A stretch of 37,659 bases of DNA, taken from positions 1-37,659 of the forward strand of contig JAPHSX010000061.1 of the NCBI GenBank assembly GCA_026196575.1. The letters are read 5' to 3'. Of the stretch, positions 31,769 to 37,659 are shown piece after piece. The first letter of the stretch is position 1. Each line of letters starts with the position of its first letter. Source of the DNA: Gammaproteobacteria bacterium. Its GTDB lineage: Bacteria; Pseudomonadota; Gammaproteobacteria; Thiohalomonadales; Thiohalomonadaceae. The notes under the pieces are model-generated. The model was not told the origin of the DNA, ran no database searches, and worked only from the letters and a program-made list of their open reading frames with translations. A program made the position numbers and the translations under genes.

Positions 31769-32120
31769 AATAAAACATAATCGGTAGCCAAGTGTCTCTA
31801 ACCATCCGCCGCCCCACAACACCCCACATGCGGTTCCATACACACAGCACACAGATCTTGATATTCGCTTTTTTCCCCAACAACTTTTACCCCCCACCCC
31901 CATTCACAAACGAACAGTTAACAAGGGATTACCATCGCATCGCGTCAGTGCCGCTCCTGCGGTGTTTTTAAAATATGGATATCGTTCCCACGCTCTCGCG
32001 CGGGGTCGATATAGGGTATGTGAACAGTGGCGATAAAGTGTCGGGGCGGGGACGATAAGGTTAGTTCCCGCTTTCAGATAGTGAAAATGATCTTCGGCGG
32101 GTCATTACCTTCCTGGCCCT
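31769..32120. other. Intergenic stretch without a recognisable gene
   Basis: 352 bases separate the AT-rich gene and the convergent DsbA-like gene. I see no convincing ORF, attC or terminator. It contains CCCACGCTCTCGCGCGGG-like imperfect palindromic fragments of the REP kind. Confidence 0.6.
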
Positions 32121-33137
32121 TTACTGACCACTGCTGCCGAGGTATTTCTCCAACATCTGTTTGAAGGCGGCCTCGGGCTGGGCGCCTGATAGTAACTCGC
32201 CTTCCAGTAACCCCTTTTTCGCGTCGTAGCGTCCGATAATAAAGCCTGGGGTGCCGGTAATGCCGGCGGCCTTGCCAACCTCAATATCGCGTGCGACCAG
32301 GGGGCGATATTTTTCGCTATCGAGGCAGCTGTCAAACTTTTTCAGATCAGCTATAGCGATCTTTTTGGCGATCGCCTTCAGCTCGCCCACTGACTGGTTG
32401 CGCTGCTGTTTATAGAGCTGGTCGTGCATCTCGGTGAATTTTCCCTGCTCACGCGCACACTCATTGGCGATGGCCGCGGAGTCGGCGTCGTTATGGAAGT
32501 CTAGGGGGAAATGGCGGTAACCGAAGGCGACCCGATCCCCGTACTGCTGCAGCAGCCTCTTAAGCACCGGCTGGACGCGCTGGCAATAGGGACATTGAAA
32601 GTCGGAAAACTCCAGCAGCATCACCTGACCATCTCTCTTGCCGTAGAGGTAGGCGGTCTCTACGGGTGCCTTGATCAGCAACGCCAGCGGCGCCGCAAGG
32701 CTGGTCTTGATCTCACCGCGCGCCAGGGCATCACGATAGAGCCGGTCGTCGTGCATGGCCTGCTGCAGCGCCTCCAGATAGCTGCGGATCTGCGGCCCCA
32801 GCTGCTCGATGGTGCCGCGCTTGCTCAGTTCATTGCTCTGGTAGAAGGAGGCTATTTGTGCCTCGGTGATGGCCGCCTGGTCACCACTGCCATATTTGGC
32901 GGGGTCGCGCTCTCTCAACTCGTTTAACGCCTGGGTGCGAAACGCCTGCTCGATGGCTTCATGGAGCTGGCTTCGCAGCTTGTGAATCTCACCGGTTTCG
33001 ATATCTTCCAGCCGGATCACCGTGGCGCCAACTTCGCCAATCGCCGTCTCTGCGGTGGGCAGCGGATCGGCCGGGGCGGCAACTACGGGGCCAGTGAACA
33101 GGGCGGCACCAAGGAAGAGGGGGAGGAGTGATTTCAT
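32121..33137 (-). CDS. DsbA-family thiol-disulfide oxidoreductase with extended N-terminus
   Basis: 338 residues from ATG 33137. Signal peptide 1-20 (GAALFTGPVVA). Residues about 25-150 are a helix-rich extension (LHEAIEQAFRTQALNELRER), unlike classical DsbA (about 190 mature residues). The thioredoxin-like domain follows with LLEFSDFQCPYC (active site C182-P-Y-C185), QYGDRVAFGYRHFPL, and the cis-proline loop GITGTPGFIIG. It is a periplasmic dithiol-disulfide exchanger of the DsbA/DSBA-like thioredoxin (Thioredoxin_4) group. The extension resembles helical SurA-N-like regions in some long relatives; its role is unknown. Confidence 0.88.
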   Translation of the reverse strand: MKSLLPLFLGAALFTGPVVAAPADPLPTAETAIGEVGATVIRLEDIETGEIHKLRSQLHEAIEQAFRTQALNELRERDPAKYGSGDQAAITEAQIASFYQSNELSKRGTIEQLGPQIRSYLEALQQAMHDDRLYRDALARGEIKTSLAAPLALLIKAPVETAYLYGKRDGQVMLLEFSDFQCPYCQRVQPVLKRLLQQYGDRVAFGYRHFPLDFHNDADSAAIANECAREQGKFTEMHDQLYKQQRNQSVGELKAIAKKIAIADLKKFDSCLDSEKYRPLVARDIEVGKAAGITGTPGFIIGRYDAKKGLLEGELLSGAQPEAAFKQMLEKYLGSSGQ

Positions 33138-33359
33138 GGGATGTTCCTGATATCGGTAAGCTATCAACCCGTGACTGAACGGGTTTTCCGTAGCGGTTTA
33201 TGGTTTCTCTTGCAACAGTCCGGTAAAGAGTCGTCACTATACACGACACCGCCTTACAAACCAGACGCGCCGTGTACCCGTTAGTCCACCCTCTCTGCCC
33301 AGAGTTCCGTCGTCGGTGCGCCCACGGCCACCCGCTCCCGTACCGTGACCCTGTGGGGT

Positions 33360-34025
33360 TCACTCAAAAAAACGGGCAAAGCTCTCCACCGGTTCGCGCG
33401 CGGTGCGGTAGCGGTTGACCTCCGCCTTCTCCTCGGCATAGCCCAGGGCCATACCGCAAACAAGGATGAGTCCGTCATCATAGCCCAGCTCCTCCTTGAC
33501 GATCTGCGGGTAGTCGGCAAGCGAGGCCTGGGGACAGGTGGCCAGCCCCGCCTCCACCGCGGCCACCATCAGCGACTGCAGGAACATGCCGTAGTCCAGG
33601 TAGGAGCCGGTAGACAGAATGGGATCGATGAAGAAGAGCAGCATCACCGGGGCGTCGAAGGCGCGAAAGTTGGCGGCACGCTGCTCCAGTTGGCGGGCCT
33701 TGTCGTCGCGTTCTATGCCAAGGGCGCCGTAGAGCGCCAGGCCGCAGGCGAGGCGGCGCGCCTTGTAGGGCTCCTGCCAGCTGGCGGGGTAGTAGGGGTA
33801 CTCCATGCGCGACGGCTCGCCGTGGCGCAACGCCGCCTCCAGCCGCTGTTGCAGGCGCAGTTTGCTCTGGCCGCTGACCACCGCCACCTGCCACGGCTGA
33901 CTGTTGACCCCGGATGGGGCGTGGCGGGCAGCCTCCAAAAGGCGGTAGATCGTCTCCGGCGCCACCGGCCGCGTCTGATAGGCGCGAATCGATTGTCGCT
34001 GTTGTATCGCCTCGATGACGTTCAT
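33360..34025 (-). CDS. Nitroreductase family protein
   Basis: 221 residues from ATG 34025, after AGGGGGAA. N-terminal flavin-binding RQSIRAYQTRPV and APSGVNSQPWQVAVVSG (with the Asn-Ser-Gln-Pro-Trp motif), then QSLMVAAVEAGLATCPQASLADYPQIVK and the later GMALGYAEEKAEVNRYRTARE. FMN-dependent NAD(P)H reductase fold; the true substrate is unknown. Split motifs quoted here are shorter than the full run. A 222-bp gap separates it from the DsbA-like gene. Confidence 0.92.
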   Translation of the reverse strand: MNVIEAIQQRQSIRAYQTRPVAPETIYRLLEAARHAPSGVNSQPWQVAVVSGQSKLRLQQRLEAALRHGEPSRMEYPYYPASWQEPYKARRLACGLALYGALGIERDDKARQLEQRAANFRAFDAPVMLLFFIDPILSTGSYLDYGMFLQSLMVAAVEAGLATCPQASLADYPQIVKEELGYDDGLILVCGMALGYAEEKAEVNRYRTAREPVESFARFFE

Positions 34026-34257
34026 GGTTCCCCCTGTTGAACTGCTGCGGCCCATCAGAGCGCGACTTTGCGCCCTGACGGGCTATTAACCATCTCCCCG
34101 CCTCAACACGTTACCACTGTTACCTAACGTAACACCCATCTGTTACGCATCGTAATGCCCTTCCCGCCAGCTTCCTCCAACTTATTGATTTATATGGTCA
34201 TGGCGACGGCACGACGCTTGGCATGGCAACCGGATACACAGTGATCCACGAGACAAC

Positions 34258-34609
34258 ATGAGCAACGATTCCCTGCAGGACGTGATCGATTTTCTGCGTA
34301 ACCACGCCACCTTTGATCAGATGGCCGTGCCCCGCCTGGCGTTTCTGGCACGGCGGCTGCGTCCGGTCTTCTTCGCCCGTGATGAGACGGTGGCCACGCC
34401 GGAGTCGGGGGTGGCGGATCACCTCTACATCATCAGGAACGGGCGCATCCGCAGCGAGCTGCCCGGCCAAGTAGGGCAACCCCGCAGTGGTAGCTGGTGA
34501 GCGGCGGGAGTTTCCCCATCGGCACCCTACTCTCGCGCCACCGAGGAGAGCCTCTGCTACGAGCTGCCGCGCGTGTCGGCAGCATCGCCTCCCCGAGGGG
34601 GAGTAGTTG
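34258..34609 (+). pseudogene. Decayed cNMP-binding/CBS/DUF294 nucleotidyltransferase gene
   Basis: The first 70 residues (FLRNHATFDQMAVPRLAFLA, FFARDETVATPESGVADHLYIIRNGRIRSE) read like the N-terminal cyclic-nucleotide-binding domain of the cNMP-CBS-DUF294 family. The frame then stops at 34500. In another frame LVSGGSFPIGTLLSR resumes (34494-34538), and back in the first frame TEESLCYELPR (34540-34572) appears. So the gene carries at least two frameshifts and lacks the CBS and nucleotidyltransferase parts, which are usually over 500 residues. Confidence 0.75.
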
Positions 34610-34628
34610 CGGCATTTAAACCAAGCAC

Positions 34629-34645
34629 GGGGCGACAAACGCCCC
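34629..34645 (-). terminator. Possible terminator downstream of thrC
   Basis: GGGGCG, five-base loop, CGCCCC is a perfect 6-bp stem ten bases after the thrC stop on the minus strand, followed by GTGCTTGGTTT. Weak T run, so tentative. Confidence 0.4.
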
Positions 34646-34655
34646 CTGAACGGCG

Positions 34656-36125
34656 TTACAGAAAATCGAGGATGGACTGCTCAATCTGCGCCTTGTCGAT
34701 GATGGTGCCCTGGGTGATGGGCTTGCTGAAGAGCCCCGCGATCATCGCCGGGATGGCAATCCCCGCCCGCGCGGCGATCGCCTTGAGGGCATCGCTATCG
34801 CTGGCGCCCACCTCACCGGTAAGGGCGTTGGCGATCACCGGCGAGAATTTGGTCCACTCGGCGGTGGAGTAGACGATGCTCTTCAGCGGCTCACTGCGGC
34901 AGGTGGCGTGCGCCTTGAGGCAGGTGGCGGTGTGTGGGTCCATCAGGTAGCCCTTGGCAAAGGCCTCCCGGATGTAACGCTTGCCCTCCTCGTCGTCACA
35001 GAAATCGGCGGCGAAGATCGCCTGCAACCGCTCCAGCTCCTCGGCGCTCAACTCATAGTGCTTCTCGTTATCAAGCTGCGTCATCAACTCCCGGGTACGC
35101 GCCGCGCCGAACAGGTCGAAAAGGATGCGCTCGATGTTGGAGGACTTGAGGATATCCATCGCCGGCGAGGTGGTGGGGATCACCGCCAGCTGGCGCAGGT
35201 CGTAACGCCCATCGCGAATCAGCTGGGTGAGGATGTTGTTGCGGTTGGAGGCGATAAGGATCTTCTCCACCGGCAGGCACATGCGCATCGCATAGTAGCC
35301 ACCGAGGGCGTTGCCGAAATTGCCGCTCGGCACGTTGAGGTAGACCTTCTCCCCCAGCGCGATCGCCCCCTGGCGCACCAGCTCCAGATAGGAGTGGATA
35401 TGGTAGATGGTCTGAAAGATGATGCGCCCGAAGTTGACCGAGTTGGCGGCCGAGAGGTGGATCTGCTTCTCCTTGAGCTTCGCCTTGAAGACCGCGGAGC
35501 CGAGCAGCTGCTTGAGCGCCCCCTGGGCATCGTCAAAGTCGCCGTGAATGCCGATCACCTTCAGGTTGGCGGCATCCTCGGTCACCATCTGCAACCGCTG
35601 CACATCGGAGGTGCCGCCGTCCGGATAGAGACAGGCCACCCGCACATTGGCGCGGTTCTTGAAGGTCTCCAGCGCCGCCGGGCCGGTATCGCCCGAGGTG
35701 GCCGCCAGGATCAGGTACTCCTCGTTGCGCTGCTGCGCCAGTGCCGAAAGCACCACGCCAAAGGGCTGTAGCGCCATATCCTTGAAGGCACGGGTCGGGC
35801 CATGGTAGAGCTCACTCACATAGAGATCGTCATCCACCCGCACCACCGGCACCGGGTTCTTCGGGTCGTCAAAGTGGTCGTAGAGGGCCAGCGCCTCTTC
35901 GATCACCGCCGGCTCGATGTCGATCGCGAAGGCGGCAAGGATGTCACGCGCCAGCCCCTTGTAGTCTGAGTTGAGATGATCGGCGAGGAAGGATGACCCC
36001 AAATCGGGCAGCGACTCCGGGGAGTAGATACCGCCAAAGGAGGACATGGGGCTGAGGATCGCCTCGGAGAAGCTGACCTTTAGCGGGTGCTGGCCGTCAT
36101 TGCCACGGGTTTCGATAAAGTTCAC
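34656..36125 (-). CDS. thrC: Threonine synthase
   Basis: 489 residues, the long fold-type II form. The PLP-lysine is Lys115 in GPTRAFKDMALQ, the phosphate-binding loop follows in LAATSGDTGPAALETF, and VNFGRIIFQTIYHIHSY and VPSGNFGNALGGYYAMRM are conserved. It converts O-phosphohomoserine to threonine in the cytoplasm. Translation starts at GTG 36125, with AGGA seven bases upstream (minus strand). No hom or thrB is in the window. Confidence 0.96.
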   Translation of the reverse strand: MNFIETRGNDGQHPLKVSFSEAILSPMSSFGGIYSPESLPDLGSSFLADHLNSDYKGLARDILAAFAIDIEPAVIEEALALYDHFDDPKNPVPVVRVDDDLYVSELYHGPTRAFKDMALQPFGVVLSALAQQRNEEYLILAATSGDTGPAALETFKNRANVRVACLYPDGGTSDVQRLQMVTEDAANLKVIGIHGDFDDAQGALKQLLGSAVFKAKLKEKQIHLSAANSVNFGRIIFQTIYHIHSYLELVRQGAIALGEKVYLNVPSGNFGNALGGYYAMRMCLPVEKILIASNRNNILTQLIRDGRYDLRQLAVIPTTSPAMDILKSSNIERILFDLFGAARTRELMTQLDNEKHYELSAEELERLQAIFAADFCDDEEGKRYIREAFAKGYLMDPHTATCLKAHATCRSEPLKSIVYSTAEWTKFSPVIANALTGEVGASDSDALKAIAARAGIAIPAMIAGLFSKPITQGTIIDKAQIEQSILDFL

Positions 36126-36334
36126 GGTTATTCCTGGATGGCTGCTGAGGTGAATCGGATTGGCGCATTATAACGAACTGGCCGCCCCGCTTCCTCCCGA
36201 TTTTGGCCCCCGACAGGGGAAGATCATCCCTCATTTATCTGGTAAATACGCGGTCCCACGCCCCCGCGAGGGACCGCAAGACCGGCACCGGTGTTGATAG
36301 GTGGATGCGTGGTGTTTGTCCGCCCTGCCCTATA

Positions 36335-36380
36335 ACGGAGTTTGTAGGGTGCCGCCGCCAGGCTGGTGGGCAAACTCCGT
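36335..36380. repeat. Palindromic intergenic repeat, unit 1
   Basis: ACGGAGTTTG (36335-36344) and CAAACTCCGT (36371-36380) are perfect inverted repeats around the core TAGGGTGCCGCCGCCAGGC, shared with unit 2. Confidence 0.75.
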
Positions 36381-36454
36381 GACGATAGTGGCGGTGCTGT
36401 AGGTCACGTTGCGCAAGTTACGTGACTGCCGGTGGGGTAGGGGCTTTTCCCGCA

Positions 36455-36523
36455 GCGGTTTTGTAGGGTGCCGCCGCCAGGCGCACCGGTTTTGTAGTGG
36501 GGTTGACGCCCCATACAAAACCG
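36455..36523. repeat. Palindromic intergenic repeat, unit 2
   Basis: Contains the same TAGGGTGCCGCCGCCAGGC core, then CGGTTTTGTA-G-TGGGG, a six-base loop and CCCCA-TACAAAACCG: a 15-bp stem with one bulged G. The first CGGTTTTGTA (36456) also matches, so alternative foldings are possible. Confidence 0.75.
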
Positions 36524-36626
36524 TAATGTCAAGACTTGACCCCTTTTTTTCGGCAATCAATGCCCCCCCATCGATCCGTTGGTCAACTTTTAATCCCTCC
36601 GTCCCCTTTTATTGGGCTTCTGAAAG

Positions 36627-36741
36627 AATAGGGTCAGGTCTCGCCTTGTAGCACCTTCTGACGAACAACACGTTCAACTTAGCAAGATGAATCCAGAAGA
36701 CCAAAAAGGCGACATGCTACAATGCGAGACCTGACCCCATT
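36627..36741. mobile_element. MITE-like palindromic element, copy A
   Basis: 115 bp with inverted ends AATAGGGTCAGGTCTCGC and GCGAGACCTGACCCCATT (one mismatch), extended inward by TTGTAGCA / TGCTACAA. Together with the 9 bases before it (GAAAGAATA onward), it is nearly identical to the element at 37547. No ORF. It abuts the truncated attC of the DUF1294 cassette. Ends of this style are common near IS200-like (Y1/RAYT) transposase genes; that origin is recollection. Confidence 0.8.
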
Positions 36742-36772
36742 CTTCCTCAGACTCCGACCCCATTGATCTGTT

Positions 36773-36779
36773 GTTAGCT
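36773..36779 (-). other. Truncated attC: R'' box of the DUF1294 cassette
   Basis: Minus strand AGCTAAC, overlapping the DUF1294 stop codon, is exactly complementary to GTTAGCT at the cassette start. It is followed by AACAGATCAATGGGG and then the MITE-like copy A instead of a folded attC, so the site looks cut short. Confidence 0.55.
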
Positions 36780-37244
36780 TCTATATATGTAACCAAAGCT
36801 TTTTCTATTGAACCCAGTAATGACCTGTATAGCCTTAGCGACATTTCTGTCTGTAACGTTGTTTAGCAACATACTTTCAAGCTTAACAACATTGGCATAT
36901 AAAGCGCTGTTGCCTTTTTGTGTATGCGCCCAACCAATGGCTGATATATTTACAATAACCGTGAGCCAAAATACTATGCGGAAGCTTACTTTCTTTGTTT
37001 TATGGCGCAATCTTTGCTGCGCCACAATTGCGCCAGGCCACCCGAACAGTAAGGAATGAATATGAAGTGTATTTTCGGGTATGCGCCACTCAGACCTTTC
37101 TGCTGCCGACTTGTCTTTGGCATATACAAAATATGTAATTATGCTCACGACAACAAACAACAATGGAAGAAGCAATGGTGTAAAACCGTAATAATATGAG
37201 TATGCAAGCCCAAACGGCAGAACAATTACTGGTAAATAGTTCAT
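36774..37244 (-). CDS. DUF1294 membrane protein in an integron cassette
   Basis: 156 residues. Three or four hydrophobic segments (VIVLPFGLAYSYYYGF, LLLPLLFVVVSIITYFV, IVFWLTVIVNISAIGW) surround conserved DUF1294 motifs: YAKDKSAAE (41-49), WRIPENTLH (53-61), GWPGA (69-73) and RHKTKK (80-85). Function unknown. AT-rich against its neighbours. Upstream (minus) is an attC ending GTTAGCT at 37267; the gene stop TAA lies inside AGCTAAC (36773-36779), which matches that start box exactly. This is the start/R'' relation expected for a cassette. The remainder of its attC is missing. Confidence 0.85.
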   Translation of the reverse strand: MNYLPVIVLPFGLAYSYYYGFTPLLLPLLFVVVSIITYFVYAKDKSAAERSEWRIPENTLHIHSLLFGWPGAIVAQQRLRHKTKKVSFRIVFWLTVIVNISAIGWAHTQKGNSALYANVVKLESMLLNNVTDRNVAKAIQVITGFNRKSFGYIYRS

Positions 37245-37266
37245 TCTTTCTATGTTCTCTTTATAA

Positions 37267-37339
37267 AGCTAACGCCTGCGTTCAACGGCGACAAAGCCGC
37301 GAAGCGGGTTTGGCGTCCGACTGGAACGCATTGTTCATC
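37267..37339 (-). other. attC site upstream of the DUF1294 cassette
   Basis: On the minus strand: R'' GATGAAC (37339-37333), AATGC, a GTTCCAG-containing L'' arm, a GC-rich stem-loop (CCGC TTCG CGG core), L' GTTGAAC, GCAGGC, R' GTTAGCT (37273-37267). Spacers of 5 and 6 and the arm order follow 60-bp-type attC sites such as that of aadA. R'' departs from RYYYAAC in two bases but keeps AAC. 73 bp long. Confidence 0.72.
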
Positions 37340-37345
37340 TGTAAT

Positions 37346-37477
37346 CTATAGGTATCGCGCACGAAGATACTCCAGGTACTGCTTCGGAACCCCTGAGGTC
37401 TGCTCCAATTTTTTGACGAGTTCTTGGTACGAAAATGCCTTAAATCGAAGCTCTGCGTTTAAACGCTCGGAGAACAT
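37346..37477 (-). CDS. Short ORF ahead of the attC, possibly truncated gene
   Basis: 43 residues (MFSERLNAELRFKAFSYQEL and onward), ATG 37477 with an ideal AAGGAG ribosome site six bases upstream. The same frame is open further upstream to 37576 (LFYVYFDSAGAEGDTHKKEI), where it enters the repeat at 37547. Either a small intact cassette ORF or the tail of a gene cut by the repeat. The stop lies six bases before attC R''. Pattern like a small helical DNA-binding or DUF6471-like end is possible but not claimed. Confidence 0.5.
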   Translation of the reverse strand: MFSERLNAELRFKAFSYQELVKKLEQTSGVPKQYLEYLRARYL

Positions 37478-37546
37478 ATTGATCTCCTTCTTGTGTGTGT
37501 CGCCTTCTGCGCCAGCACTGTCGAAGTAAACGTAGAACAAGGAAAG

Positions 37547-37659
37547 AATAGGGTCAGGTCTCGCCTTGTAGCACACCTTCTGACGAACAACACGTTCAAC
37601 CTAGCAAGATGAATCCAGAATACCAAAAAGGCGACATGCTACAATGCGAGACCTGACCC
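37547..37659. mobile_element. MITE-like palindromic element, copy B, reaching the window end
   Basis: Nearly identical and parallel to copy A (36627): differences are an extra AC after GTAGC (GCACACC against GCACC) and two substitutions (AACCTAGC / AACTTAGC; GAATACC / GAAGACC). The right end GCGAGACCTGACCC coincides with the window end. Copies A and B bracket about 800 bp containing both minus-strand cassette genes. Confidence 0.8.

Larger units (their letters stand above)
36126..36626. other. Repeat-rich intergenic region upstream of thrC
   Basis: No gene is recognisable between thrC and the first complete MITE-like copy. The region holds palindromes of several families, including a CGCGGTCCCACGCCCCCGCG-like element near 36250, two units with the shared core TTGTAGGGTGCCGCCGCCAG, and a fragment ending AAGACTTGACCCC near 36530. 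The thrC promoter is presumably near 36150-36200. Confidence 0.65.

Noticed and set aside
31769-32120. attC for the 169-residue AT-rich gene
   Set aside because: No GTCCAAC or RYYYAAC...GTTRRRY pair with complementary inner arms is present downstream of its stop.
1-37659. CRISPR array, prophage or integrase gene
   Set aside because: No regularly spaced repeats, no phage structural genes and no tyrosine recombinase motif were seen in any frame.

Overview
The window reads as ordinary, GC-rich gammaproteobacterial chromosome (roughly 60% G+C by eye) interrupted by several accessory patches. The bacterial class is inferred from recognisable gene neighbourhoods: yrfG/nudE/cysQ, the asmA-mutY-yggX block next to tRNA-Phe and tRNA-Gly, thiS-thiG, djlA and a long-form thrC. 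No species call is possible from the sequence alone.

Left part (1-9.96 kb): a TonB-dependent receptor cut by the window edge, a YkgJ-type cysteine-cluster protein, the nucleotide-housekeeping trio yrfG / nudE-cysQ, a small Cys-rich unknown, tRNA-Phe with its terminator, yggX, an inserted convergent lipoprotein gene, a bidirectional terminator, mutY, asmA and tRNA-Gly(CCC). Middle (10-23.6 kb): a large unrecognised cytosolic protein, thiS-thiG, a ZntB/CorA-type transporter, a three-gene MacA/MacB-like export operon with ATPase and permease as separate overlapping genes, a COG2509 flavoprotein, a methyltransferase, a DUF4156 lipoprotein, small unknowns, a DUF502 membrane protein, two copies of a 52-bp REP-like repeat, and a secreted 11-residue-repeat protein whose gene overlaps that of a partner.

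23.7-29.05 kb is the most interesting functional unit: a minus-strand operon of a CHASE2 adenylate cyclase, a TPR plus outer-membrane beta-barrel protein of Slam/DUF560 type, and a FecR-domain protein with a proline-rich linker and a C-terminal domain carrying motifs like those of Slam-dependent TbpB-type barrels. I read it as a possible cell-surface sensing and secretion system coupled to cAMP.

Two places carry footprints of integron cassettes with no integrase gene in the window. At 30.6-31.2 kb a complete plus-strand cassette has a start hexamer that matches the R'' box of its own attC. It lies just after an N-terminal fragment of a DNA methyltransferase. At 36.77-37.48 kb, in the opposite orientation, a DUF1294 gene follows a well-formed attC, and its own attC is truncated. 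A palindromic, MITE-like repeat (GGGTCAGGTCTCGC ends) occurs three times, each time beside these cassettes. Between them are an extended DsbA-like thiol oxidoreductase, a nitroreductase, a decayed cNMP-binding/DUF294 gene and thrC.
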